From Chthonomonas sp. (GTDB taxonomy: Bacteria; Armatimonadota; Fimbriimonadia; Fimbriimonadales; Fimbriimonadaceae), in the NCBI GenBank assembly GCA_016788425.1, contig JAEURQ010000002.1, forward strand, positions 1 to 64,000: a DNA stretch of 64,000 bases. The letters are read 5' to 3'. The notes beneath the pieces were generated by a model that saw only the letters and a program-made list of their open reading frames with translations, searched no databases and was not told the origin of the DNA. A program made the translations under genes and the position numbers. Shown here piece after piece: positions 23,821-33,407 of this stretch (within the stretch, counting starts at the first letter, position 1; each line of letters begins with the position of its first letter).

Positions 23821-24718
23821 GTTCGGCATGCGCTTCGGCCTGGTGCCGCATTTCGGCGTGGTAGGGCTCGTAGTGGGCATTGACGATCGCGCCGCCGAGC
23901 GCGTGCGAAATCTGGTCTTCAATGGCTTCGGCCAGATCGTGCGCCTCAACGAAGCTCAAGTGATCGTCGAGCAGCAGGTGCAGGTCCACGTAACGTTCCG
24001 AGCCGACGGCCCGCGTTTTGAGCGCGTGAAATCCGCGCGCATCGGGGTGCGAGTGCAGCACATCTTCAATGAGCGTCACCTCGTGGCGGGGTAGCGCGCC
24101 GTCCATGAGCGGGTGCAGCAATTTGCGGAGTTGGAGCAACGCCGAGACGATGACGAACGCCATAAACGCGATGGCGATGAGCGGGTCGAGTTGCTTCCAG
24201 CCGGTGAGTTTCACGGCGATGAGCCCGAGCAGGATTCCGAGCGAGGCGAACATGTCGCCGCGCAGGTGGGTGACCTCGCTGCTGAGCGCGCTGGAACCAT
24301 GTTGCCGCGCGACGCGGGCCAGGTGCAGACTGAGCGCGAGATTGATCAAGGTGCTGGCGGCCATCGCGATGAGGCCGTAGTCCACCGTAATCGGCTCAGG
24401 ATGAATGAGGCGGCGGGTCGCCTGGGCGGCCACGATGATCGCCGTGATCGAGATGACGATCATCTGCCCGGCAGCGAGCAGCACCTCGGCCTTGCCGTGT
24501 CCATAGGGATGTTCCGGGTCGGGCGGTCGGGCGGAGACTCGAATCGCCTGGAGCACGCCGTAGGAAATCAGCACGTCCACGGCGGATTGCAAACCTTCGG
24601 CGAGAACGCTGACGCTCCCCGAGAGGGTGCCCGCGATGACCTTACCGAGCACATTGAGAGTGGTGAGGCCGAGCGAAAGCTGGGCCCCTTGTTCCACCGC
24701 TCGTTCCGCGTTTGCCAT
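23798..24718 (-). CDS. Cation diffusion facilitator (CDF) metal exporter
   Basis: 306 residues: six membrane helices followed by a cytoplasmic CDF dimerisation domain (about 215-290) and a His/Glu-rich tail (YHAEMRHQAEAHAEQNE). The TM5 metal ligands are present (HLRGD, H-x3-D). In TM2 the usual H-x3-D or D-x3-D reads AEGLQSAVD, with Gln in place of the first ligand, so metal choice may differ from zinc. It lies opposite rpmGF with a shared terminator; the metal is unknown. Confidence 0.9.
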   Translation of the reverse strand: MANAERAVEQGAQLSLGLTTLNVLGKVIAGTLSGSVSVLAEGLQSAVDVLISYGVLQAIRVSARPPDPEHPYGHGKAEVLLAAGQMIVISITAIIVAAQATRRLIHPEPITVDYGLIAMAASTLINLALSLHLARVARQHGSSALSSEVTHLRGDMFASLGILLGLIAVKLTGWKQLDPLIAIAFMAFVIVSALLQLRKLLHPLMDGALPRHEVTLIEDVLHSHPDARGFHALKTRAVGSERYVDLHLLLDDHLSFVEAHDLAEAIEDQISHALGGAIVNAHYEPYHAEMRHQAEAHAEQNEAAPQ

Positions 24719-24762
24719 CGGTAAGTGTCATTGTGGCCCAATTCTTGCCGCCATCCCAAGGC

Positions 24763-25086
24763 ATGCGCAATCGTGGATTCTCCAAGTTCGAATTGATCGC
24801 CGTCATCGCCATTGTCATGACCGCCGCCGCCATCGGTGTGCCGGAAATTTTGGCCAATCAGAAAGCCGAAGCCGCCAAGCAGTGCGCATTCAAACTGGAC
24901 CGCGTGAACTTTGCCAAGGAACAGTGGGCGTTGGAGCACCGCCAACCCAGCGGAACCGCCGTGACTCAGGATGAACTGGTCCCGGGTTACATTAGCTTGA
25001 TGCACATTGATGAGGCCAAAGCGATGCCGGGCTTTGAAATTGGCAAAGTCGGTGAGAAATCTTCCTGTAAATGTGGAAGTAACTAG
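24763..25086 (+). CDS. Type IV prepilin-like protein
   Basis: 107 residues from the ATG at 24763. The N-terminus RNRGFSKFELIAVIAIVMTAAAIG is a class III signal: Gly before Phe at the cleavage site, Glu at position 5 and a hydrophobic helix. The rest is a small globular domain with Cys pairs at the end (SCKCGSN). It is followed 56 bases later by a second prepilin-like gene. It is probably a minor pilin or pseudopilin; no assembly genes are nearby. Confidence 0.87.
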   Translation: MRNRGFSKFELIAVIAIVMTAAAIGVPEILANQKAEAAKQCAFKLDRVNFAKEQWALEHRQPSGTAVTQDELVPGYISLMHIDEAKAMPGFEIGKVGEKSSCKCGSN

Positions 25087-25142
25087 GCATAGCCTGCATA
25101 TTTTCGGGTGGGGTCCGAAGATTAGAGTGGGGAAGCTTTGCT

Positions 25143-25466
25143 ATGCGTCGCGCATTTACTCTCATCGAAATCATGATCGTGGTCATGATCATCGGCGTCC
25201 TGCTGGCCGTCGCAGTTCCCTCGTGGGTTCGTTCTCGTGAGGTAACGCGTCGCAACGCCTGCCTCGAGAACATGAAAAAGATCGAGGAGGCGAAGGATAT
25301 CTACGCCATGGAGAATCGACTTTCAACCGGCGACGCGGTGACGAACGCGCAGATTGCGCCGCAGTTCATCAAGGGCATTTTTCCGACTTGCCCGAGCGCG
25401 GGCACGTACACCACGAACGTCATCGGGACGCATCCCGATTGTAGCGAGCACGGCGTGCTCCCCTAA
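25143..25466 (+). CDS. Type IV prepilin-like protein
   Basis: 107 residues with a typical prepilin N-terminus (MRRAFTLIEIMIVVMIIGVLLAVAVPSW). Downstream, RRNACLENMKKIEEAKDIYAMEN and a PTCPSAGTY segment with two further Cys resemble the small ComGC/GspG-like pilins common in this kind of genome. It is paralogous in layout to the preceding gene. The terminator at 25475-25499 follows nine bases after its stop. Confidence 0.92.
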   Translation: MRRAFTLIEIMIVVMIIGVLLAVAVPSWVRSREVTRRNACLENMKKIEEAKDIYAMENRLSTGDAVTNAQIAPQFIKGIFPTCPSAGTYTTNVIGTHPDCSEHGVLP

Positions 25467-26446
25467 AGCTTCTCGGGCACCACACTGGTGCCCTTTTTTG
25501 CGCTTTCAATCGCGGCTTCGGCAATCGCCACCGCGCTGAATGCTTCGGCGGGCGTGATCTCGTACGGCGTGCCGGTTTCCAGCGCCGCAATCCAACTTGA
25601 AAACTGACGGAAGTAAGGGTCCTGGTCGGGCGTAAGGCTGTTGTCGGTGAAGGTCGTTCCGGCTAAGTTGGTGGCGCGCACGGCGGCAGTGGTCCGCGAG
25701 TCGAACTGAATCATGCCGTCGGTGCCGCACACTTCCATGGTCACGCGGAATCCCGCCGGATCCATCCAAGTTGCCTCGACGTGGGAGACCGCGCCGCTGG
25801 CATGGCAGAGCGTGGCCAGGCCGTAATCGCCATCGGCGAACGGCTGCTTGCTAAAGGCGACGGCGCGGGCATTAACGCTGACCACCTCGCCGAGCGTCCA
25901 ACTGAGCCAATCAAAATCGTGAATCGCCAGGTCAAAGAGCACCCCGCCGGAGCGCTCGAAGTCGCGGAACCAGCCCCCAGCGCCAGTCGGAGCTTTGCCG
26001 CCTCGGCGCAATCGCGCGGCGGTGACTCGCCCGACTCGGCTGGCGGCGACTAACTCGTGCGCGCGGCGATACTCGGCAAAGTAGCGAACAACCTGGCCCG
26101 CGGCCAATTGGACGCCCGCCTTGGACGCAGCCTCGATGAGCGTTCGGCACTCGGCGGTCGTGCGGGCGAGCGGCTTCTCGATCATCACGTGCCGCCCGGC
26201 GGCAATGACCTTGAGGCCGATTTCCTGGTGGAGGTCGGTCGGGAGGCACACGTCCACACTATCGGATTTGCTCAGGAGTTCTTCAAACGAAGCGCATGTC
26301 TGGACGGTGGGGAACTGCTCTCCGTACGCTTTGAGCGCGTCGGGGTTGGCGTCGAAGGCAAACAGCTGCACGTTTGGCATGCGGCGATAGTGGTTTGCGT
26401 GGACGCGCCCCATTCCCCCGGTGCCGACAATGCCAACGTTGATCAT
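25463..26446 (-). CDS. Gfo/Idh/MocA-family NAD(P)-dependent oxidoreductase
   Basis: 327 residues. The N-terminal Rossmann fold starts NVGIVGTGGMGRVHANHYRRMP, followed by EKPLARTTAEC, the conserved EKP lysine motif of this family, and a C-terminal alpha/beta domain with the catalytic-type HDFDWLSWTLG segment. These enzymes oxidise or reduce sugars and inositols; the substrate is unknown. Its start overlaps the end of the DMT transporter gene by four bases, so the two are co-transcribed. Confidence 0.93.
   Translation of the reverse strand: MINVGIVGTGGMGRVHANHYRRMPNVQLFAFDANPDALKAYGEQFPTVQTCASFEELLSKSDSVDVCLPTDLHQEIGLKVIAAGRHVMIEKPLARTTAECRTLIEAASKAGVQLAAGQVVRYFAEYRRAHELVAASRVGRVTAARLRRGGKAPTGAGGWFRDFERSGGVLFDLAIHDFDWLSWTLGEVVSVNARAVAFSKQPFADGDYGLATLCHASGAVSHVEATWMDPAGFRVTMEVCGTDGMIQFDSRTTAAVRATNLAGTTFTDNSLTPDQDPYFRQFSSWIAALETGTPYEITPAEAFSAVAIAEAAIESAKKGTSVVPEKL
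25475..25499 (+). terminator. Rho-independent terminator of the prepilin gene
   Basis: GGGCACC/GGTGCCC stem (25475-25481 with 25487-25493, loop ACACT) followed by six T. It lies within the 3' end of the convergent oxidoreductase gene. Confidence 0.88.
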
Positions 26447-27330
26447 GTCGCCAGTTTACTGGTGGCTTGGACTCGGTTGCCCAGCATCACTCCGGCGAGA
26501 ACAATGACGAGCCCGACGATCTGCGTCGTGAGGATCGGGGTGCCGAGCAGGAAGTGGCCGATGAGAATGGCGGTCGGCGGAATGAGATATTGATACAGCG
26601 TGGCTCGGGCCGCGCCAATCTCGGAGATGCCCTGGTAGTAGGTGATGAACGCGACGCCGCCGGAGAGAATGCTGGTGTAGAGCAGCGCGGCCCAGGTGAG
26701 GGGAAGAATGCTCGCCCACTCGACTTGCATCGTCGCGGACCAGCCAAACGGGATCATGACCAGGCAACCACCGATCATGGCTTGTGCGGTGAGTTTGGCG
26801 GGCGAGTGGTCGCGTAGCAGTGGGCGAATCACGATGACGCTGAGCGCCCACACGAGCGCACCGGCGAAGACCAAGAAATTGCCCAGCAATTCGCCTGGTT
26901 TTTCGCTGCCGTGGCCGAAGATCACGCCGATGCCGCCGAGCGCAATCGCCGCCCCAATCAGCACGTCCCAGCGGAATTTGTCCTGTTTAAACACGACGCT
27001 GAGAAGGCCCGTCATGAGCGGGGAGGTGGCCATGATGATCGCGCCCGCGTTCTCGTTGGTGCGGTGCAGCCCGGCCAGAAAGAGAATCATGTAGATTCCC
27101 ATGCTCAGGAACCCCTGAAGGATGCTACGCCAGGCGTGTTCGGGGCTGGTGAAGCGCAGACTTTCGCCTTGCCATTTGGCCACGATCACAAAGAAAATGG
27201 CGGTCGGAATGGTGCGCAACAGGGCCACGGCCTCGGTCGAGAGCTGCTGATGCAGCGCCTTGATGGCGGCGAAATTGCCCGCCCAAAGGACCACGGTAAC
27301 CAGGAGATGAAAGTTGACCCTCTTGGCCAC
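26443..27330 (-). CDS. DMT-superfamily (EamA-type) transporter
   Basis: About 295 residues with ten predicted helices in two EamA repeats (WAGNFAAIKALHQQL and GALVWALSVIVIRPLL begin the halves). A GTG at 27330 or a TTG at 27336 could be the start. It is likely an exporter or importer of small metabolites; the substrate is unknown. It is co-transcribed with the oxidoreductase gene downstream. Confidence 0.9.
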   Translation of the reverse strand: MAKRVNFHLLVTVVLWAGNFAAIKALHQQLSTEAVALLRTIPTAIFFVIVAKWQGESLRFTSPEHAWRSILQGFLSMGIYMILFLAGLHRTNENAGAIIMATSPLMTGLLSVVFKQDKFRWDVLIGAAIALGGIGVIFGHGSEKPGELLGNFLVFAGALVWALSVIVIRPLLRDHSPAKLTAQAMIGGCLVMIPFGWSATMQVEWASILPLTWAALLYTSILSGGVAFITYYQGISEIGAARATLYQYLIPPTAILIGHFLLGTPILTTQIVGLVIVLAGVMLGNRVQATSKLAT

Positions 27331-27403
27331 CCACAAATTATTGCATTCGCGAACGAAATGGCGTGTGACTTGCTCTCTCTTGTGCTACAACGCAATTGCT
27401 ATT

Positions 27404-28210
27404 ATGAAAAAAGCTTTTACTCTCATCGAATTGCTCGTGGTTATCGCCATCATTGCAATTCTCGCTGCCATCCTGTTCCCGGTTTTCACCCAAGCCAAAC
27501 TGGCCGCCAAGAAGACCGCCGCCCTCTCGCAAATGAAGCAACTGAGTCTGGCTGTGTTTATGTACAGCACGGACAACGATGACTACATGGCTCCGGCGAG
27601 CAACCGCACCGGCGTGGGCGACCCGATCATCTGGCCGGGTCTGGTCAACGTGTACGCGAAGAACAAGGACATCTTCCAAGCTCCGGATTCGCGCGGTACT
27701 TTTGCCGACGTCTGGGTGAATCGCAAGAACCAAAGCGTGGGCTACACCGACGCTTCGGGCGTGGACCCGCTGAGCACCGCCGTTGAAGGCGCGGCTCTCC
27801 CGGGAACGGAAGGCTTCACCAACGCGGCCAACTTCAGCCAAGCCGAGGAATCGGCCTCAATTGGTCTCTTCGCGGTAACCCCGAACGGAGCCAACGCTGG
27901 CTCGGGCAAGGAACGCGGCTACGTGTTCAACCCGTACAACGGTCCGACGCCGACGACCTACTCGACGGCTGAGGAAAACTACAAGTACGGCCTCCCGCTG
28001 ATCGCCGACGTGAACATCGTGACCACCCCGTACAAGGGCGTGAACTACACGACGCTCTCGGCTGGCGCGCTCAAGCCGATCTTTGCTCGCTACGGCGGCA
28101 ACGGTCAAGGCGATGGGCAAACCCCGGTGATCTTTGCTGATGGCCACGCCAAGATGTACTCGGCGAACTCGCTGAACCAGTACGGCAAGGTCATTTGGCG
28201 CTTCCGCTAA
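27404..28210 (+). CDS. Type IV prepilin-like secreted protein with H-X9-DG-type domain
   Basis: 268 residues from the ATG at 27404. MKKAFTLIELLVVIAIIAILAAILFPVF is a perfect class III signal, followed by a long N-terminal helix and MKQLSLAVFMYSTDNDDYMAP. The C-terminus holds FADGHAKMYSANSLNQYG, the DGHA segment typical of the large prepilin-like family expanded in Armatimonadota and Planctomycetes. An upstream start at 27314 lies inside the divergent transporter gene. The function is unknown, probably surface or pseudopilus related. Confidence 0.93.
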   Translation: MKKAFTLIELLVVIAIIAILAAILFPVFTQAKLAAKKTAALSQMKQLSLAVFMYSTDNDDYMAPASNRTGVGDPIIWPGLVNVYAKNKDIFQAPDSRGTFADVWVNRKNQSVGYTDASGVDPLSTAVEGAALPGTEGFTNAANFSQAEESASIGLFAVTPNGANAGSGKERGYVFNPYNGPTPTTYSTAEENYKYGLPLIADVNIVTTPYKGVNYTTLSAGALKPIFARYGGNGQGDGQTPVIFADGHAKMYSANSLNQYGKVIWRFR

Positions 28211-28232
28211 GAATGCTAAACTAGCGACAAGG

Positions 28233-29282
28233 ATGCGGATTCTTGTCACAGGCGGAGCCGGTTTCATCGGCTCCGCTTTTTTGCAACGAGCAGTAGCGGA
28301 GCAGCCGCAACACACGTTTTTGAACGTGGATAAGCTCGGCTACGCCGCGAATTTGCGCAACCTGGCCGGGGTTGACCAAGCGCCGAACTACTCGTTTCGA
28401 CGGGTGGACCTCACCGACGCGTCGCTGATCGCGACCACGGTGGCGGAGTTCGAACCCGATCTCGTGGTTCACTTCGCCGCCGAAAGCCACGTTGATCGCA
28501 GCATTAGCGCGCCGCGCGCCTTTGTGGATTCCAATGTGGTCGGCACACTGAACCTGCTCGAGGCCTGCCGGGCGGTGTGGCGCGATCCTGCGGGCAAGCG
28601 ATTTCACCACATCAGTACCGACGAGGTTTTTGGGGCACTTGGCCCGAGCGGCTCGTTCGATGAAACCACGGCCTACGATCCGCGCAGTCCGTATTCTGCC
28701 TCCAAGGCGGCGAGCGACCACCTGGTGCGAGCGTACTCCCACACCTATGGGCTGCCCGCAGTCATCACGAATTGCAGCAACAACTATGGTCCGCGGCAGT
28801 TTCCCGAGAAGCTAATCCCGCTGATGATTCTCAATTGCCTTGCGCGCAAGCCGTTGCCGGTGTACGGCGAGGGACAGCAGATTCGCGATTGGCTCTACGT
28901 GGATGACCACGTGGACGCGATTTTGCGCGTGGCGACCGACGGCAAGCTCGGCGAGACGTACCTTATCGGCGGCGGCCACGAGGTGACGAACCTTGAGATC
29001 GTCCGCACGATTATCGCCGAAGTGGCCTCGCAAACCGGCGCCGAACCCGCTGAACTGGAGGCGCTCATCACCTACGTCCCCGATCGCCCCGGCCACGATT
29101 TTCGCTATGCGATCAACCCGACCAAGATTCGCGAGGAACTCGGCTGGACACCGCGCGAGACCTTTTCCACGGGCCTGCGAAAAACCGTCGCGTGGTACCT
29201 GGCGGAAACCGATTGGGTGCGCGACGTGCAAAGTGGCGAATATCGCGAGTGGATGCGCCGACAATATGGGGGGGACGCATGA
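28233..29282 (+). CDS. rfbB: dTDP-glucose 4,6-dehydratase
   Basis: 349 residues, extended short-chain dehydrogenase. The Rossmann motif [12 protein letters not shown] is near the start, [12 protein letters not shown] follows, the catalytic STDEVFG is next, and [12 protein letters not shown] provides the Tyr-x3-Lys. It makes dTDP-4-keto-6-deoxyglucose, second step toward dTDP-rhamnose. A TAAACT element lies at 28217-28222, just before AAGG and the ATG. It leads the rfbBAC run; no rfbD is in the window. Confidence 0.96.
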   Translation: MRILVTGGAGFIGSAFLQRAVAEQPQHTFLNVDKLGYAANLRNLAGVDQAPNYSFRRVDLTDASLIATTVAEFEPDLVVHFAAESHVDRSISAPRAFVDSNVVGTLNLLEACRAVWRDPAGKRFHHISTDEVFGALGPSGSFDETTAYDPRSPYSASKAASDHLVRAYSHTYGLPAVITNCSNNYGPRQFPEKLIPLMILNCLARKPLPVYGEGQQIRDWLYVDDHVDAILRVATDGKLGETYLIGGGHEVTNLEIVRTIIAEVASQTGAEPAELEALITYVPDRPGHDFRYAINPTKIREELGWTPRETFSTGLRKTVAWYLAETDWVRDVQSGEYREWMRRQYGGDA

Positions 29283-30157
29283 TCAGCAAAGGAATCATTT
29301 TGGCGGGCGGTACGGGCTCGCGGCTGTGGCCGATCACGCGGAGTGTGAGCAAGCAGTTGCTGCCGATTTACAATAAGCCGCTGATCTACTACCCGCTGAG
29401 TGTGTTGATGCTCGCCGGAATCCGGGACATCTTGCTGATCACCACTCCGCACGAGCAGGAAATGTTCCGCCGACTGCTGGGCGATGGCGCGGCATGGGGC
29501 GTGAGCATTGACTACGCCGTGCAGCCGAACCCCGAGGGCCTGGCCCAAGCCTTTCTTATTGGCGAGCGCTGGATCGAAGGGCAGCCCTGCGCCATGGTGC
29601 TTGGCGACAACATTTTCTATGGTCAAGGCCTGACCACGCAACTCGCCAACGCGGTGCGGCAAGAAGCCGGGGCAACCGTATTTGCGTACCACGTCAGCGA
29701 TCCCGAACGGTACGGCGTGGTTGAATTTGATGCCGCCGGCCAGCCGATTAGCTTGGTGGAGAAGCCCACGTCGCCCCGCAGCAACTATGCGGTCACCGGG
29801 CTCTATTTCTACGACCACACCGTGGTGGAGCGAGCAAAAGCGATTCGGCCATCGGCGCGCGGCGAACTAGAAATCACCACCTTGAACGAGGCTTATCTCA
29901 ACGACGGCGAACTGAAGGTGGAGCTTTTGGGGCGCGGCGCGGCTTGGCTGGATACCGGCACTCCGCAGAGCATGTTGGAGGCGAGCAACTTCGTCGAGGC
30001 GGTGGAGCGTCGCCAAGGGCTCCTCATCTCCTCGCCCGAGGAAATCTCTTTCCGCAACGGCTGGATCTCGCGGGAGCACCTGTTGGGATTGGCTGACGGC
30101 TACGGAAGCAGCGAGTATGGAGCGGAGCTGCGGCGCGTGGCGGCGGGCCAACCATGA
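29279..30157 (+). CDS. rfbA: Glucose-1-phosphate thymidylyltransferase
   Basis: 292 residues from the ATG at 29279, overlapping the rfbB stop (ATGA). [31 protein letters not shown] is the nucleotidyltransferase signature, and LGDNIFYGQ and the later TGLYFYD match RmlA. It makes dTDP-glucose for RfbB. The reading frame extends upstream to 29192, but that part overlaps rfbB and is not used. Confidence 0.96.
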   Translation: MISKGIILAGGTGSRLWPITRSVSKQLLPIYNKPLIYYPLSVLMLAGIRDILLITTPHEQEMFRRLLGDGAAWGVSIDYAVQPNPEGLAQAFLIGERWIEGQPCAMVLGDNIFYGQGLTTQLANAVRQEAGATVFAYHVSDPERYGVVEFDAAGQPISLVEKPTSPRSNYAVTGLYFYDHTVVERAKAIRPSARGELEITTLNEAYLNDGELKVELLGRGAAWLDTGTPQSMLEASNFVEAVERRQGLLISSPEEISFRNGWISREHLLGLADGYGSSEYGAELRRVAAGQP

Positions 30158-30696
30158 CCCTGGAACCGCTCGGCCCGGCGGGATTGCAACTCGTCATCCC
30201 GAAGCTGCTCGGCGACGAGCGCGGCTGGTTTAAGGAAGCGTGGCGCGATGACGCTTTCCCGGGGCTGAACTTTGTGCAGATGAACATGTCGCACTCGCGC
30301 GGCGGCGTGGTGCGTGGCCTGCACTACCAAGAGCCGCACCCTATGACGAAGCTCGTCTTTGTGGTCAGCGGCACCATTATTGATGTGGCGGTGGACATCC
30401 GCGTCGGATCGCCGACCTTCGGCGAGTTTTGGCAAGCCGAGCTCTCGGGCGACAACCATCGCCAGCTCTGCATTCCGCCCGGGTTTGCCCACGGCTTCGA
30501 GGTGCTCAGCGAGTCGGCGACCATCGGGTATATGGTCACCGAGCGATTCATTCCCGAAAACGACCGGGCCATCCGCTGGGATGACCCGGCCATTGGGATT
30601 CCTTGGCGAACCGCGGATCCGGTGATTTCGGCCCGCGATGCCGCCGCGCCCGAGCTAGCTCAGGCGACCGTGCTGCCGCGATTTTCGGCGCAGTAG
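30154..30696 (+). CDS. rfbC: dTDP-4-dehydrorhamnose 3,5-epimerase
   Basis: 180 residues of the RmlC cupin family. [28 protein letters not shown], with the catalytic His in GLHYQ, and [13 protein letters not shown] are present. It overlaps rfbA by four bases. Its last 42 bases overlap the 3' end of the convergent PEP-CTERM gene. The product would need an RfbD reductase encoded elsewhere to give dTDP-L-rhamnose. Confidence 0.95.
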   Translation: MTLEPLGPAGLQLVIPKLLGDERGWFKEAWRDDAFPGLNFVQMNMSHSRGGVVRGLHYQEPHPMTKLVFVVSGTIIDVAVDIRVGSPTFGEFWQAELSGDNHRQLCIPPGFAHGFEVLSESATIGYMVTERFIPENDRAIRWDDPAIGIPWRTADPVISARDAAAPELAQATVLPRFSAQ

Positions 30697-31386
30697 CAGC
30701 ACCCCGACCGCGAACGCGGCGAAGGACGCCGGTTCGGGCACCGTGGTCACCGTGAGTTGGCAATCGTTGTCGCCCGGCTGAACCGTCCAAGGCGCGAGCC
30801 CCGCGCCGCTGTTGAACAGGCCGCTTGTCGCGGCGGTGTTGCCCAGCGCCATCGGCTGAATCGGCGTGATGCCGCCCGTGGCGCTCACGCAGAATCCCCA
30901 CGAGAAAACGCCCATCATGTTCGCCTTAAAGTTGTTGCGATCGATGCAAACAATCGCCGTGGTCGCGCAGAAGTACAACGGTCCGAACGGCCCCCAGCCT
31001 CCGGGCGAATCGTTGAAGAACCGGCCCTTGCCCCCTTGCCGATTCGTATCCGTGTTGCGGTCGGCGGCCGAGTTGTAGGTCACGTCGTACCAAGGATCGT
31101 TATCCCACGGTCCGCCCGGCCCGTTCGGCAGGGGGTCGGTAAAGTCGCCGTTCGGATAGCCCGGCACGTTGTTGCGAATGTTGCCCGCCGCATCCTTGAT
31201 CTTCACGTTCTGAAGCCATCGGACATCTGCCGCCGGGCACCAGGGATTGGGGCCTTGGTCGAATTCGGCCTGGATATTCACACCTCCCTGAGCATTGCTC
31301 CAATTGAACTTAGTCACGCGCAGAGTTTGGGCTTGCGCCACAACACTCGCGAGAACGACAATTGACGTAATCGAAATGAGTTTCAT
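30655..31386 (-). CDS. PEP-CTERM sorting-domain secreted protein
   Basis: 243 residues from the ATG at 31386 (MKLISITSIVVLASVVAQAQ, signal peptide). The C-terminus has the PEP-CTERM signal: VPEPASF, a hydrophobic stretch [10 protein letters not shown] and a basic end RRKSRQ. The mature part is rich in Gly, Asn and Trp and has several Cys. Such proteins are processed by an exosortase, which is not in the window. The function is unknown. Confidence 0.9.
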   Translation of the reverse strand: MKLISITSIVVLASVVAQAQTLRVTKFNWSNAQGGVNIQAEFDQGPNPWCPAADVRWLQNVKIKDAAGNIRNNVPGYPNGDFTDPLPNGPGGPWDNDPWYDVTYNSAADRNTDTNRQGGKGRFFNDSPGGWGPFGPLYFCATTAIVCIDRNNFKANMMGVFSWGFCVSATGGITPIQPMALGNTAATSGLFNSGAGLAPWTVQPGDNDCQLTVTTVPEPASFAAFAVGVLLLRRKSRQHGRLS

Positions 31387-31511
31387 TTGATCCCTCTCGG
31401 AGCGAGTATAGAGAGCCACCGCAAATTTTTGGGGCAATTGATATCATTTGCGCAAGAATGGTTAGGCAACTTTGCGGGAACTTCGAGCCCCCGCGCCGAC
31501 GTCTTGAAGTT

Positions 31512-32561
31512 ATGGTCACCAAGAAAAGTGTCTTAGGCATTCTCCTGCTCGCCGCCTCGGCGTGCGCCTCCGCCGCCGGCGAAATCAGCATCGGCAGCCC
31601 GGCTCCCAAACTCGATATCAAGACGTGGGTTAAGGGTACGCCCGTCAACGGCTTTGAAGCGGGCAAGACCTACGTGGTCGAGTTCTGGGCCACCTGGTGC
31701 GGTCCGTGCAAAACCTCCATTCCTCACCTAACTGAGCTGGCGAAGAAGAATTCCGACATCACCTTTATCGGGGTGAGCATTTGGGAAGACAACGACGACC
31801 AGCGCGTCGAAAAGTTTGTCACCGAAATGGGCGCCAAGATGGATTACACCGTCGCTTACAGCGGCAACAAAACCGGCATGTCGGAAAGCTGGATGACGGC
31901 GGCCGGCCAAAACGGCATCCCGAGCGCCTTCATCGTGAAGGACCGAACCATCGTCTGGATTGGTCACCCCATGAGCATGGACAAGCCGCTGGAAGAGATT
32001 AAGGCGGGCACCTACGACATGGCCAAGGCCAAGACCAAGATGGACGAGGCAGTCGCCGCGAATCGCCGCGCCATGGAAATCAACAAGGAACTCGGCGCGA
32101 TTAAGAAGCAGTTTGCCGCTGGTCAGAAGGCCGAAGCAAAAGCCAAGCTTGCCGACCTGGTGAAGAAGTATCCGGAAGCCGAAGCCAACGCCAAGCCGAT
32201 GCAACTGGCCTGGATCGCCGAAGAAAATCCGGCCGAGTTTTCGAAGAAGGCCAAGGGCATGGCCCGCAAAGAAGATGATCGCGACCAGTTGCTGAGCTTC
32301 GCCATGGCGAACGCAAGCCCGACGTCGAAGCTCATTCCGCAGGTTCGCGAGGCTGTGCAACTTAGCCTGGCCGCGACCAAGGAAAAGGAAATGAAGACCC
32401 TGTGGTACGCCCTCACGATCTTCGAGCGAATTGGTGACAAAGCCGCCGCGCTGAAGGCGGCGCAAACCGCGCTGGACGTTTTCCCGACCAGCGATATGAA
32501 GGATGAAGCCGACTTCAAGAAGTTCTTGGAAACCACGGTGGATCGTCTGAAGAAGGCCTAA
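31512..32561 (+). CDS. TlpA-like thioredoxin-fold protein with helical C-terminal domain
   Basis: 349 residues from the ATG at 31512 with signal sequence (VLGILLLAASACASAAG). The thioredoxin domain has VVEFWATWCGPCKTSIPHL (WCGPC active site) and the cis-Pro segment NGIPSAFIVKDRTIVWIGHP. Residues about 180-349 are Lys/Ala-rich helices that resemble TPR-like repeats and may bind client proteins. It is probably a periplasmic thiol-disulfide reductase. A strong terminator follows at 32581-32610. Confidence 0.92.
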   Translation: MVTKKSVLGILLLAASACASAAGEISIGSPAPKLDIKTWVKGTPVNGFEAGKTYVVEFWATWCGPCKTSIPHLTELAKKNSDITFIGVSIWEDNDDQRVEKFVTEMGAKMDYTVAYSGNKTGMSESWMTAAGQNGIPSAFIVKDRTIVWIGHPMSMDKPLEEIKAGTYDMAKAKTKMDEAVAANRRAMEINKELGAIKKQFAAGQKAEAKAKLADLVKKYPEAEANAKPMQLAWIAEENPAEFSKKAKGMARKEDDRDQLLSFAMANASPTSKLIPQVREAVQLSLAATKEKEMKTLWYALTIFERIGDKAAALKAAQTALDVFPTSDMKDEADFKKFLETTVDRLKKA

Positions 32562-32580
32562 GAGCCGTTGTTCACTGAAA

Positions 32581-32610
32581 TGCCCGACTCGTCTGAGTCG
32601 GGCATTTTTT
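32581..32610 (+). terminator. Rho-independent terminator
   Basis: TGCCCGACTC (32581-32590) pairs perfectly with GAGTCGGGCA (32595-32604), followed by six T; it lies 19 bases past the stop of the TlpA-like gene. Confidence 0.95.
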
Positions 32611-32668
32611 ATAACTTTTTGTGGAAAACTTCATCGATTTTCCGCACTAATCCGATACAATTACGGTG

Positions 32669-33076
32669 ATGTCTTGCTTGATCCCCACGAAAACAGGTGG
32701 ATCGCGCGTGGGTCCACCTCCACCGATTGGCACCGCATTTGGCTTCCCGGCCGACAATACGCCGGTCGGGGTGGTCTATGTCTATTTCCAGGCTCTTGAT
32801 CTTCAGGAGTGGTTCGACACCACGGTTCGTTCTCAGCAACTGACGTGTCAGTGCTTCCACAGTTACAATCAGCTTTTGCAGGCGTGTCTGCACGAGCCGC
32901 CGGCGGTGCTGTGGGTCGATCGGGCCGACGTGATGGCCTCGCTCGCGACCTGGTTGCCTGATCTGGCGGACATGGAGCTGATTCTTACTCGCGATAAGCG
33001 TCGCGATTCGCTGCCACTCGAGCTCGCGAGCCGGGTCCGCCTGACAGGCGATCCGCACGAGTTTCCGCGCGCGTAG
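32669..33076 (+). CDS. Hypothetical protein
   Basis: 135 residues from the ATG at 32669 (a GTG three bases earlier is also possible). A TACAAT element at 32656-32661 is so close to the start that the mRNA would be leaderless or nearly so. The middle (PVGVVYVYFQALDLQEWFDTTV and AVLWVDRADVMASLATWLPDL) looks like an alpha/beta fold, loosely like a receiver domain without its phospho-acceptor. No function is recognised. Confidence 0.7.
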   Translation: MSCLIPTKTGGSRVGPPPPIGTAFGFPADNTPVGVVYVYFQALDLQEWFDTTVRSQQLTCQCFHSYNQLLQACLHEPPAVLWVDRADVMASLATWLPDLADMELILTRDKRRDSLPLELASRVRLTGDPHEFPRA

Positions 33077-33407
33077 GCGCTTTTCTGCTGGCGGATTGGG
33101 TATGTGCTTCTATACCGCATTCGTCGGTTAACCCCACGAGACAATCTTGGTTTGTTAATTCGCCCTCGCAAGGTGAAAAACATGTCGCGAATACGGGGTG
33201 GTGTGCGAAAATCCCTTATGCGGCTCAGGCCACAGGAAACCGTTGCCAAGACAAGGTATGTTCATAAGCGATGAAAGCAGTGCCGCCTCCGAAGCGATTA
33301 CCAGTCTCCCGATACCTTGAACCGAAACGTGTGACTGAATCTCCATCACAGTCACAACAGCTCAAAAGGTCAGGAAGCAACCAAAGAGCGACAGGAAGTG
33401 GAAATAA
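33077..33407. other. Gene-free stretch before the methyltransferase cassette
   Basis: 331 bases, visibly lower in GC than the DNA to the left. I see no convincing gene, RNA or long inverted repeat. It marks the left edge of the foreign-looking cassette; the promoter of that cassette should be here. A purine-rich AGGAAGTGGAAATAA precedes the GTG at 33408. Confidence 0.5.

Noticed and set aside
33077-33407. A retron ncRNA upstream of the PRTase-containing cassette.
   Set aside because: No reverse transcriptase gene is present and I see no long inverted repeat of msr/msd type.
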